This document shows, one piece after another, positions 1-10,709 of a stretch of 64,000 nucleotides of DNA. This DNA is from Alentia gelatinosa (Eukaryota > Annelida > Polychaeta > Phyllodocida > Polynoidae), in NCBI GenBank assembly GCA_950022655.1, contig OX465583.1, positions 31,337,360-31,401,359 on the forward strand. Direction: 5' to 3'. Position 1 is the first letter of the stretch. Each line of letters begins with the position of its first letter. Under the pieces are notes generated by a model. That model searched no databases. It had not been told where the DNA came from and was given only the letters and a program-made list of their open reading frames with translations. Position numbers and translations under genes: made by a program.

Positions 1-235
1 TAGGCCCAGCCTAGTGTAGGCCCAGTATATAGCCTGCGATAGGCCCAGCTGCCTCATGTAGGCCGAGGGTAGCCTACAATACGTCCAGGATAGCCTGTAA
101 TGGGCCCACTGGTTCCTGGAGTAAACCCATAATGTTGCTGGCAATAAATAAGCCCAACCATGCTTAGTGTACGCACAAGGTAGCCTACAATCTGTGTAGC
201 TGTGCCTGATACAAGACCAGCAGTAGCAACTTGAT
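1..235. repeat. Degenerate short tandem repeat cluster (TAGGCCCAG / TAGCCTACAAT words)
   Basis: The words TAGGCCCAG, GTAGGCC and TAGCCTACAAT recur several times with irregular spacing. The same words recur near 2045-2160. In both places the cluster is followed by a TTTGTTTG...ACGTCCAAT...ATTAGACTT block. That conserved order suggests both are parts of one dispersed repeat family. The family is not identified. Confidence 0.5.
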
Positions 236-316
236 ATGTATTAGCAACTTCTTTTTTTAATCTTATTAATTTATGATGGTGAAGAAAGAAAGGGAAAGTT
301 CAAATTCACACCTTAA

Positions 317-370
317 TTTGTTCGTTTGTTTGTATGGGTGGTTCACGTCCAATATGTCCTATTAGACTTT
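317..370 (-). repeat. SINE-type 3' tail fragment
   Basis: Read on the minus strand this gives AAGTCTAAT, then GGACGTG, then AACC and AAAC-rich sequence. That matches the tail of the better preserved SINE at 20361-20694. There is no tRNA-like head here, so it is a truncated copy. The rest of the stretch up to about 900 is AT-rich and I see nothing else in it. Confidence 0.4.
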
Positions 371-917
371 AACACCTTAAACTTTGGCAAATACTCAAGT
401 GGAATCTTTGCGGTAGTACTAAGTTATGTATTGCTAAAAATACACCCAATTGAGACGATTTCTATCCTCATCAATATTCCATAGCCGCCATTAATGAGGT
501 GTGTTGTCATGCGATACCCCAAACGGCTCAAGAAAAAGTAGAGGTTTTTTTAATGTTGTTTTGTTTTCGTGACTGGTTACTGTTTTAACAACGTGGCCAG
601 GTAAGTTAACCCCAAGTAGACATTACAGAAATGGCATTAATCTGCATGGGAAGTGGATATAAGAATTACAATTTGGATGACTTTATTGAGAGTTCTACAC
701 CTAGCAAATATATCAGCTTTTATTCTATTACTAAATTTATATTTTATGTGAGTGGAGTTCCTAAGATACTTCCTTGAACATCACGAAACACATCATACCC
801 TCTATATCCTAAGGTTATTATATCTTAAGGCTATCTACACCTCTAACACTCTTTTGCCTCTTGCATACAAACTAGTAGGTATCAAATAATAAATCATACA
901 TGATTTTCCTTAAGGCT

Positions 918-1760
918 ATGTGGCCGGGACATGGTTTCAGCTGAGTGAGTGGCAGGCACCGGCTGGGGCAGTGTCCGCTATCTCCCACCAGGCAGGTTGT
1001 CTCACAAAAGCGGCTATTCCACCAAGGATGCAATATCCCAGGCTGGGCGCCTTGTGCTCGCCCGTTGGTCTCCAACTATGGTTGCCGGCCCAAATCGTTC
1101 ATTGCCGGGAAAAATCTGCTTGGTGGAATAGAAAAACTGGTCTACCCAGCATTCCCCGCCAGGCGCCAGCCCATTTTCATGTCTCCAGATCCCAACGGCA
1201 AGCGCCGGCTGCCCTGTTGCTTGTCACTAGCCACCGGCCTGACCTGGAAGCACAGGACGGCCGGCTGGCCTCAATTTCAAGTGGGCTGGCCCAACCTAAT
1301 TTGCATATTTGGAGCCGGCCATAGAGGGCCGGCTTGATTTTTGACCGCCATTGGAAAACTGTTTGATTTGATTTTGTTCTCCAGGCAGGCCAGCTGGCCA
1401 CAGTGGTTTCTATGTATTTTTGTCCAATATTCGAAATACTTTGAAACATGTTTGCTTCATCGCCAATGGCTACATCGTTACATCACCATTTTGCTGGCAA
1501 ACCCTGTATGCGAACTGGCCAGGGATTGCGCCTGTTTGGTGGAACACTCTCTTTGGTTTTCTGAGTGCTAGGGCTGGGTGGGGCTAAGGACGTCCATGCT
1601 CAGCGAGCTGGATCGCCAGAATGGAGGACTTGGGCTGCGCACATTATATTCATAATGGAGTCGTGACATCACAACCTGCAGTCCAGTGTCCACAGGAGAG
1701 GTGACATAGGGTCAATCCTGGTCCTCTGGGGGAGAATCCGGGGGGAGACCTCGACCTCCG
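918..1760. other. GC-rich island of unknown nature with repeated CCGGC/GGCCGGC words
   Basis: This block is clearly richer in G+C than its surroundings and has many CCGG, GGCCGGC and CTGGCC words, several arranged as short inverted pairs, for example near 1258-1330. All three plus-strand frames stay open for 60-134 codons around 920-1337, which in GC-rich DNA is weak evidence of coding. I see no convincing splice sites or protein motif. It could be a degenerate mobile element or a CpG-type regulatory region. Confidence 0.3.
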
Positions 1761-2044
1761 CATCATGCGGCTGGCTGCTGACTCCCCTGGTTCCATTCCC
1801 CCAGATTACAGCCTCCTCTTGCCCCTACACTATTATTCATTATATGTCTCACAAGATAAATGGCGAGCAAGATTTATGATAACTCGAGTCTTAAATTATA
1901 GCAAACTATGTTACTACAGCTTTCACCCTCCTACATTAGATGAAGATTGTAAATGATGATATGACGAATTATAAGCGGCGAGAAAAAAACCCTATTTAAT
2001 GTGACCTGCAGACTTTCTGTATCTGACAGCAAAGCATGATAATG

Positions 2045-2216
2045 TCCAACATTGCACAGCTGAGCCCTGGCCCAGTACAGCTTGAGATAGGCCTAGCTGT
2101 GCATGTTGTAGGCCAAGGTAGCATACAATAGGCTGATCTGTGGAGTCTAGTATCTGGCAGGGAGCATTGTTTGTTTGTCTGGGTAGTTTAACGTCCAATT
2201 TGTTCAATTAGACTTG
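2045..2216 (-). repeat. Second copy of the TAGGCC repeat plus SINE-type tail
   Basis: The words of the 1-235 cluster recur at 2045-2130, including a near copy of TAGCCTACAATA. They are followed at 2165-2216 by the same tail block, which on the minus strand reads AAGTCTAATTG...GGACGTTAAAC...ACAAACAAAC. The GGACGTTAAAC signature is typical of tRNA-SINE tails in mollusc genomes. Confidence 0.45.
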
Positions 2217-2574
2217 AAAGCCTATCACCGAGAAACTCAGTCTCGATGTTACCTAGAGAGCTGCTCCCCCTAAATCTTTGTACATAGCTGGTTTTTAGGC
2301 AAAGAAATCATCATAGGGAGAAACTCTTCAACATCCTTGTGCTATCACTGGTGGATCATCCCCATCATATATTTCATCTTCTCACACTCACACTGATGTC
2401 TTCAAATGAAATCTATATTATTTCAGGGAGAAAATATACCATCCTAAGACCGTCAAGCCTTTATCATGTGGAATAACAGCAGTTGCAATTGTGTTTCACG
2501 CAGTGGTATTTATGTTTTACACAAAAGCAAAGACCGGGGACATATTTAGACGGAAACCAACGAGATGAAAAGAG

Positions 2575-2675
2575 CTTGGTCCAAATTCCATCGAGTTTGA
2601 CTGCAGAATAATCCACGAAGCGAAGCTGAATGAATTACTCTGCGGTCAAACGAGGTGGAGTGCGGACCAAGTTAT
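2575..2675. repeat. Small foldback repeat
   Basis: Arms of about 40 bp, from CTTGGTCC at 2579 to the matching GGACCAAG ending near 2672, pair with a few mismatches around a loop containing GCGAAGC. Loop and arm style resemble the larger P1 palindromes at 34965, 42172, 42745 and 44250, so this may be a diverged relative. Confidence 0.5.
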
Positions 2676-2764
2676 TTTCATCAAGTGGGTTTCTGATTTT
2701 ATCTTATTCCGTATGACATTATGTCTTGATCAAATGAATCACCAAATTAGCCATTGAGTATTGG

Positions 2765-2842
2765 GTACACGAAATTCACGGCCGTGGAGTACGAGTTCCT
2801 AATGTTAAGCCTATGGGGAAAAATACCAGGGTGAGATAACAA
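2765..2842. repeat. Fragment of the P2 palindromic repeat (GGGTGAGATAA end)
   Basis: The segment with TTCCTAATGTTAAGCCTATGG followed by a GGGTGAGATAA end closely matches one arm of the long palindrome at 42311-42648. Only one arm is present. The remainder up to 3145 shows no coding exon that I can support. Confidence 0.5.
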
Positions 2843-3145
2843 AGCATACTGACTATGAGCTGACGGTAAGGTAGAACTTGAAACACAGATCATATATAAG
2901 CGACTTGCCTATACTACCATCACACTTTATCCATTTACCAGAGATGCCAGTGGGTTCTGGGGAAAAAAGCCGGACAATTTACAAATCTCGAGACTTAATC
3001 TCTAATAAGATGAAAATTAAATTAATACACCATTGGGGGAAAAAACCCAGAAAATCAGAAACAACCAGATAATTGGCATCTCTGTGTTACATATGAGGTG
3101 ATTAATCGTGTGAGTACGGATGATAGAAAATGTTCCTGATCATAC

Positions 3146-3286
3146 CTCGAGTTTGTCGACTCGGACCTCGATCTTCTCATGCCTGTTGGTGAGCAGACCG
3201 AGGTCTTCCAAAATACGCTGGAGCTCCTCGGAGGGGCCAGTAGAGGAGGGCGGGCGGGAGGGTTCCTTGGCTGAGGGTGGTCGGGA
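3146..3286 (-). CDS. QRICH2: QRICH2-like gene, exon 7 (last exon seen in window)
   Basis: On the minus strand an acceptor (TTACTCAG) precedes 47 in-phase codons that end at a GTATGA donor. The peptide starts with a Ser/Pro-rich linker (SRPPSAKEPSRPP...) and ends in a heptad-like amphipathic helix (SEELQRILEDLG...VDKLE). The exon is 141 nt and phase 0 on both sides, like all the others of this gene. The C-terminal part, where the DUF4795 core would be expected, must lie left of the window. No further exon was recognised between 1 and 3145. Confidence 0.6.
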
Positions 3287-3948
3287 CTGAGTAAGCCGAA
3301 AAAAGCAAGATAAAACACATGCAGGAGTGGAAAACAAAACACAACTGTGCAAACATGCAAATCATCACTCACTGTGAGTTTAACTCTAGCACACTTCTTC
3401 TGTGTTGCAATATAGTTATACTCAGAATAATTGAGCCATGCAGATAAATTTCGTGAAAGAGTCCTTATAACTTGCAAAATTAATATCCCTTCAAATGATC
3501 TCTCGCAAAGCAAGGAAATGTTATTGTAAACCGCTACAGTTCTATATCTTATCAAACCTATAATGGTTTCAATTATACTGGTAAATGATAGAAGAGTAAT
3601 TGAAGCTTGTAGATATTAAAGAGGCTAAAAATTCGTTAAACTTATTTAAGCTCTCACATAGCACATATACTACGATTCCCAGGAGGTACTAGTTAAGCAG
3701 GACTTGTGAGGGGTAGGGACCTATTCAAAAGAGCGCCCTCGTATATAGGGAAATTTTTTTGTCTTTATTGATTCGTTTTAAAAAAATATGAAAAATTACA
3801 ATTATTTCATCGAATTGAAGGGAAACTATTATGGGGAATTATAAATAGATATTTTGGGGCAGGGTCCATTGTAAACGCCTGATCTGGTCCATACAGAACA
3901 TATCCAGTGAGGCTGTATTAGTGGGGAATGTGGGGTGTGGGGCCTCAC
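3287..3948 (-). other. Intron of the QRICH2-like gene
   Basis: AT-rich intron between the exons at 3949-4098 and 3146-3286. I see no repeat or embedded gene in it. Confidence 0.5.
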
Positions 3949-4098
3949 CGTTTGGGTCGTCATCTCTATCACGATCCTTTCCTTGGGTTCCAGGTCAGCT
4001 CGGAGACCGCTAAGGGCCTCCTCCAGGGCTTTCCAGGTGACGTAGTCGATGAAACTTTCTGGCGAGGGGTACTTACTCAGCTGGTCGTTCAGGGTGTT
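3949..4098 (-). CDS. QRICH2: QRICH2-like gene, exon 6
   Basis: The exon is 150 nt (50 codons), preceded by a GGTGACAG acceptor and followed by a GTGAGG donor, phase 0 on both sides. It encodes NTLNDQLSKYPSPESFIDYV followed by TWKALEEAL and a charged helix ending in IVIEMTTQT. The W-x-ALE segment after a short S/P linker matches the layout I know for QRICH2/C16orf96-type proteins. It is GC-richer than the flanking introns, which supports coding. Confidence 0.65.
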
Positions 4099-4874
4099 CT
4101 GTCACCACCAAGAGAAATGATCATCTCTACATTTAATTTTTTTTCTTATTTATTATCACAAGGAATTTTGCCATCTTGAAACCAATCTTCATGATTGAAA
4201 CAAAAAGTGATTGAAGGATCTAAAATGATAGCACATGCTTCTAAGGTGAGAATAACAATAATGTAGTCACACTTTATCAATGAAAAGCGATTTAAAATGT
4301 GTATATAAATCAAGGCAATACAAGGGATTGTATGGGGTAATGTAACTAGGCTAGGGCAAACATCAGAAGAAAGATAAAAGGGGTATAATAATGAGATAGA
4401 ATCTAAAATTGAAAAGGAGTTTGTTAATATTGTAGCTAATGCAACATGCAAGACTAAGGGAAGTTTTCTTTCTGTGTATTTTTTTTCACATTTTTCACTG
4501 GAATGGGTATCTGTCCTGGAAAAGGAAGGGGTATCATCCAATGAACACCATATAGACATCATATTGTGGTCTCCGCTGCCACGTTACGGGATAAATGTTC
4601 CACACTGGTGGTATGGCCGGACCAGCAGGTGTTGGCATTGAGTCTATTCCCATGTCTGGACAAGGCAAACAAAAGCCCGACACTCTTCTAGAACTACACA
4701 CACACAAAATCCACAACCTCCAAACTCTGTGGAGATGACTGTGTGCACTGTGGAGTGTAAAATCTACATGATGTCGTGTGTGCATATATGCGCGCGCACA
4801 ACTGCACTTCACCCTGAGACGTTCTGTGTGTATGTGTATGAATATATGTGTGTTGGTGTATTTGTTAAACTTAC
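4099..4874 (-). other. Intron of the QRICH2-like gene
   Basis: AT-rich, with short CA/GT-rich stretches near 4690-4860. Nothing else was recognised. Confidence 0.4.
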
Positions 4875-4949
4875 AGCCAGTGTTTCCAGGTCCTTCAGTC
4901 GTTTTCTCAGTTCGTCCAGGTCGGCCATGTTGTTCATACGGTTGGTCAG
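4875..4949 (-). CDS. QRICH2: QRICH2-like gene, exon 5 (coiled coil)
   Basis: The exon has 75 nt (25 codons) between a TTTCTAG acceptor and a GTAAGT donor. The peptide runs from LTNRMNNMADLDELRKRL to KDLETLA, a clear Leu-heptad coiled coil. Phase 0 on both ends means the exon can be skipped without a frameshift. Confidence 0.65.
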
Positions 4950-7900
4950 CTAGAAACAGGAAAAGCAAACCGTGTTGTGAAAATGACAACTTTATATGTG
5001 TGTACGGGTATTATAGGTATAAAATACACTTTATCATTAATATCAACATGAAAGTTTGCCAACTGATTAAGATGTTTGCCTAGTTATTAAACTATACTTC
5101 CATGCAAAAAAAATTAGACGTGCTTTCCATCCAACACAACCTTACAGATATTGAAAACATGGATAATGTTTGAAACATGACGGAAGAATCTAGGTATAAA
5201 CGGGAAACATCAAAGAATAATAGAAACAACAATTTTCAAGACTATCTGCAAAATTATTTGCGCATTTTTATGTTATATAGTGTTTTTGAGTCATAAGCTT
5301 TATTTCATTCAATGGTTAGATAACTATAGTTTAGTATCAAACCTTCATATATATGACTGAAAAATCAAGGCAATTGTCAATATTTGGAGGTGACACCTGA
5401 AAGCGAGATTTATTAGATTGTACCGTGTGGTATTATGACTAGTACCCTGTTGGTTGCCTATCCTTACCGAGTTACTGATACTAAGTTAGTAATTACTTTT
5501 ATCTGGCACATATATGAGATAGGCCATATATCTCAACCGTCCTATCTGATATGATGTATCACCTTGGGTCTTAATTGATCTGGTACAGCTTCAGATAAAC
5601 GGGAAACAGAATGGACTTTGTGTTTTTCTTCGCACTTTTCATATATTTCCCATCTTTACTCTGGGGATTAAATCATATGATAATGCAAGCAATCGGTATT
5701 CTCGTTACTCCCAATAACAACCAGACTTCAACGAGAAGAGCAAGCGTCAATTTTGTTTCCTCCCAATCCACAGGACAATATTATTGGAAAGCAGGCATGT
5801 CTGCCGGCTCTACAGCATTGACAAAGAGTCGAGCTGAGACGAAAATAATGATTTAAAGTTCTCAAAACATTGGCGATCCGATTCTCGCCCAAGTGTCGGT
5901 GCATTATGGTGGTGGCCCGATTGGTGGCGCCACGGTACAACACACTAATGTGTGGTGCTACCGGCTTTGTGTGTGCTAAAAGTCGTCTGCCAGTGCAGTA
6001 TATTCACAGAACAATGTGGGCGGACCATGCCAGTGAAAGGTGTACTTTTAGTTAAATATGCGGCAAGGGATTCCTGGGCTACGGCAAGACTACCATCGGA
6101 TTAACAACTGGATAGGCGGAGTATTGTTCATATGGGGTGCCAAATGTTATACGTATCATGTTATAATCGCACGACCAATTATGAGAAAAGTATTAGATAT
6201 TAATGGTGTTTTCTTTGCCGAATTCACAAGCGCCCCCCAGTATGTAATCTATATGGTATGGTCATAATGATAATATCACTTTAATAAGGTATTTCTTACC
6301 CAGGCCGTGTTTATCATAAAGCTAATCAAAGCATATTCTATAAAAGATTAACCCATTTGGCTCACTCCCATGTCAATATAGTCCTTTGTGATTTCATGTT
6401 TGAGAAGTGACAAGGCAAGAAGTTGATAAAATAGAATGTTGTTTGTAAATTCATATAACAAATTATCTTATGCTATGAATGTCGATGAAAGACGTCTCCA
6501 TGTACTAAACACGTCCCTATATGACTTCAAATCGACAAGTTTGTAAATACGATGTATTTTGATTAATTCTAGGCATATGATAAGAAGATTGAAATGGGGT
6601 AGACCTCATAGACATAAATACTTTTCTGCATGTTTTGCCTCATATTCTCATTGAGATCTAATGGCAAATATCTGCGCCCCATGTGGAAGCCTGAGGGAAC
6701 GGTCACTTTCTCGATATTCGCGGCAGCCATCACATCAGCTTATTCCTCATAGTTTTACTCCACAGATATCGTTGACAGAATATGTTTTAATTGCATTAGG
6801 AGCACCATACAGTGGTCTTTCTAGATCCAGTCTACAGGATCATTAAGTGGCTGATGACGTAATCAGCCCCCGGATGCCTCCCCGCGATCAACATGTTAAT
6901 ACACAGTGTTCTGAGGACCCGCCACCAGGGGTCAGCACCAGTTTGATCCCTGTGACGTCACAGTCAATATGTCGAGGGTTTGGTGTTCAGCGAGACCTGC
7001 CACTGATTAATATACGTACAAACGAGTCTAGCCAAAATCCTGAACAAGTGGAGAGCCCAAGTGCCAGAAAGGATCTGCTCAGAGATTGTACGTACAAGTC
7101 ACGGGCGTGAATCTCACAGGTCACTCTCAAAGCATAGATTAGATTAGTGAGAATCCATTGAATTCGAACAATATAAAAGTACATGTAACAATGAGTTAGA
7201 AAGAAACAAGGAGTTATTCTATTTATTTTATGGGGGAACTATATATTTGCTAGCAAGTGACGTAGTTTTAGTTTTATAATGTCTAGTGGGTTCTAGATCA
7301 TAGTTGATATGTTTAATTTACTACTATACAATTTATATACGATTTAGGATTAAGATAAATAAATCGTACAACAGCTAATCTGAGGAACGTGATGAACTTT
7401 CATTTTCTATTCTACCGTTTTTGTATTATCCTCTAATAGACGAATATGAAGGGTCTTATTTAAGGAATTAAATTTTCTGAGGAAGTCTTTTCCTTGACAT
7501 GAATTCGTGATTAATATTTCATTCACTTCCAACTGACATCTGAGAGAAGTTGATCTAGGTTTAAATTGCAGTAACATGTAATGCAGCTGCTTCGTGGTTT
7601 CCGACGCTGAATCGGCACTTTAGGCGGCATTGTTAAGAACATGGGTGAGTTAATCGGATTACATACTTTATACAAGTCTTTCCCGGGAGTTTTCTCAATG
7701 CGTGCTTTGATTACACTCTCACGTGTGCATTCATATAATTGCTGGTACCATTAGACTTCAGGCAATATATCCCTGCACAGTTTAACCACGTAACATACAA
7801 GGCTGAACTTCAGTGTTAAATGATGTTTACATTAAGTCAAGTTGTTATCAAAACCATGAATGGTGGTCCAACGAATAATTGAGGCCAATTATGTAATCAC

Positions 7901-8205
7901 ATGCAAGCAGAGAACAAAAATCATTATGGTGAAACTGCAACACATTAGGGTCAAATGTTAATATGTAAATAAAACTTTTCACTTTATAAATGCATGCCTA
8001 AAACCTTTCAGATTTGTTATTTTTAATGTTTTGCAGATGATGTTATTTGTGTTAATAACTTATTACAAACTTATTAAGTTTGTTGGAACTGGTGACATGT
8101 AACAAACTGGTAAATATATATTAATATTTCCTAGATTCATTGAATTTTAGTAGACTACTTTAAGAGACATGTTTAGTTATTTTTACCATGTAACCTTTTA
8201 CTCAC
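4950..8205 (-). other. Intron of the QRICH2-like gene (3.3 kb)
   Basis: AT-rich. The only notable item is a perfect TGACGTCA (CRE-like) palindrome at 6953-6960 and a CTGATGACGTAATCAG near-palindrome at about 6847. ORFs of 60-90 codons here carry no motif and I consider them chance. Confidence 0.4.
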
Positions 8206-8262
8206 TTTCTCCAATTCCTTTTTCAGTTGGTCCATGAAGTCTCTCAATGATTGGATATCAAG
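8206..8262 (-). CDS. QRICH2: QRICH2-like gene, exon 4 (coiled-coil microexon)
   Basis: The exon is 57 nt (19 codons: LDIQSLRDFMDQLKKELEK) between a TTGTAG acceptor and a GTGAGT donor, phase 0 on both sides. It is a short amphipathic helix. It is too short to stand out as an ORF and is supported by its splice sites, its phase and its similarity to the next 57-nt exon. Confidence 0.6.
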
Positions 8263-10384
8263 CTACAACGGGACCACTAATATGAAATATGACCCACGAT
8301 ACCACATATGACTGTGCAACTTCCGTAATACTCTTAAGTTGAATGCCACTTGGGTGAACCATATTATACATACATGAAACTCATAAACAATAAATTACCC
8401 TTCCCATCTTTCAATAAATTATGGGAGTCCCTACGGTACATCCAAAAATGTCCTGGATAATGTTTGAATACAAAGATTATTTCCCCCTTTTTGATTAAAT
8501 TAAGAGGATATAATTTAGTTTCTTTAAATATCGAAAGATACGATATGACTTTATTTATTTTTTTATTTGCAAAATAACTTAAAGGTCCTGCTTTTGTGTT
8601 GCTACCAAACATAATCCAAAGTTGTATGATAAAAAAAATCTATTTACAAAACAAACAATATCATCAAATTTACTGCAATAATCATGAAAACTAGTAGTTA
8701 TTTTACCCGGTGCTCTATGGTGCCAAAACAAACAAACTTTATATATACAGGGGACAATGTGAAGTACATTCTATCAAATCAACGTTGCCAAAATACACAA
8801 TATAAACAGTTGGAGTCTCCCGTTAAATCCGGCGTCAGTACACTTTATCTCAGCTTTGGAAAGGTGTGTTTTTGGCAACCTACTTTACGACGCTGCACAT
8901 GCCAACGGTGTGGGTGGGTGGGCTAAAGAGCCCTAATGACACACACTCACTGATAAGGTGATATCTCACATGGAAAGGGCTACGACATGTTCAGACGACA
9001 GGCCTATCTACCTGAACTTCATATTCCTACACCGTGAGAATTACATGGATATATGTTGCTGTTAGGATAATGGACATGAACACTGTGGCTCTAGTCTAGA
9101 AGCATAAAGTTCATAGATATTATCGTAGTGGTTTAAAGGGAAACAGCCCAGTTTTCCGTAGGTAAAATGGACTGGTAATGAGTTGTGACAATGGTTTCAT
9201 TATTCATCTTAGAACAATATTTATTTACGTCAATATATTTCAGAGTTCATTTTGTTATATTTCCGGGTTTTTTGTCAGATAAAAAAATTCAAATGAATGT
9301 GGAATTTGCTAAATGTTCGTTAATCCGCACTTGAAAATGATTAAATTCTTCGTTCAACCATAGAAGGCCAAATCAAAACTCTCAAAGCCACAACACATGA
9401 ATGCCCTCTAAATCAAACCATAGTAAATAAAACTCTACATGTTGTGGTTCATATGGGGTACTGCCAAATGTGCCCACCGTGCCAGAATTGATATAAAAAT
9501 ATTCTATTTACATTTTATCAAAGAAGCGTGAATATATAGAAAATATAACCTGAGGCTGGCTCAACTCATTATTCTACTCTACATAAAGTGTGACCCTAAC
9601 AAACTCACAGAAGAGCGCCCATGAAAAGAGAACTCCACCGTAAATAATTCATTGTCGTCTGCCTTACTCTCAAGTTCAAAACCAGTTTTATGGGAGCTAC
9701 CATGGTTGATAAGAAATCAATTGTTGTGACATTTAAGAGACCCATGCCTAGAGTATCAGAGGTGAGAACATGATTTGGCACTTAATGGAAACTTTAATAT
9801 TCCCTTGTTATTATTATTGATTTTTTTTTTTTTTTTTTTTTGCAACCCATTTAGGTATTTCTGAAAAGTTACTTAACAGGTTATTTAATACCCTAAGTAG
9901 CGCAATATCGGAAGGAAAAATCCAAGGAGAAAAATAAATTAATACACGTGTACTTTATGAATTCTAAATATAGAATTTAGGTTGATGTGAGAGAGTACTT
10001 TCGCTAGCCTCACATTGAGTACGTTGGCATCTATATATTATTCATTCGTCAGTGTATACTGAGTTACATCAGAAGGAATACTGCCATGTCTAATGTCAAA
10101 TAGCATTGTGAGTACAAAGAAAGAACGGGAGTGTAGAAAATCAATATTTCATCAAATGATTCAAGAGGTTTACGATTCAAACCAGTTGGCTGACGGATTA
10201 CTATGAAAGACGCCTCGTTTTGCAAAGCGACTCGTGGTTTCAATTAGGTTAACTCACTATCATGAAATCCATAATTATTATTAAGCCTACATGACATCGA
10301 CACCGATCTGTGATTCTCATCCATTCCATAGTCAGAATGAATCTGTTACATTGATTTAATGTATGATACCCTCATACAGCAACC
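8263..10384 (-). other. Intron of the QRICH2-like gene
   Basis: AT-rich, with a run of about 20 T at 9820-9841. No coding exon, RNA gene or recognisable element was seen. Confidence 0.4.
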
Positions 10385-10545
10385 CAATTGAAACCAAAGG
10401 TGCCATTGCGGCCTTGGCCACAAGCCGCAGGGAGAATTGGGCAGTCAGTCATTTGTGAGAGATGATCCCACTTGTGAGAGATGATCAACCATCATGAGTG
10501 GGGCAATAAAATCGGGTGGGTGAAGTGCGTACATCAAAAGTTATG
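10385..10545 (-). repeat. Diverged SINE body, related to the copy at 20361
   Basis: Two blocks match the SINE body at 20400-20550: a GCGGCC...GCCGCAG block, and GATCCCAC..GTGAG followed by GGGGC-ATAA-ATCGGGT-GGTGAAGTGC-TACAT. The match is imperfect, and the tRNA head and tail are not visible, so this is an old, truncated insertion inside an intron. Confidence 0.5.
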
Positions 10546-10652
10546 TTACCCCTCCAACGAATTCATCATATTGGAGAATATCAGCGATTCAATGTCTTAT
10601 ACAGATTTAAAACAGCTGAGTAGAGAGGATAGCGTGGGTTAGAAGTACTTAC

Positions 10653-10709
10653 ATCTTCCAGCTTCTTTTTTAGGTCTTCAACATCAGTTCGTAGTCCAGG
10701 GATATTGTG
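10653..10709 (-). CDS. QRICH2: QRICH2-like gene, exon 3 (coiled-coil microexon)
   Basis: The exon is 57 nt (19 codons: HNIPGLRTDVEDLKKKLED) between a CCACACAG acceptor and a GTAAGT donor, phase 0. It has the same length and helix pattern as the exon at 8206-8262, which suggests an internal exon duplication. Confidence 0.6.

Noticed and set aside
920..1337. Overlapping plus ORFs of 134, 130 and 60 codons
   Set aside because: All three frames open together in GC-rich sequence, with no splice sites or motif. Kept only as a GC-rich island.
3055..3555. 166-codon minus ORF
   Set aside because: It overlaps the QRICH2-like exon at 3146-3286 in another frame; the spliced frame has proper acceptor, donor and coiled coil.
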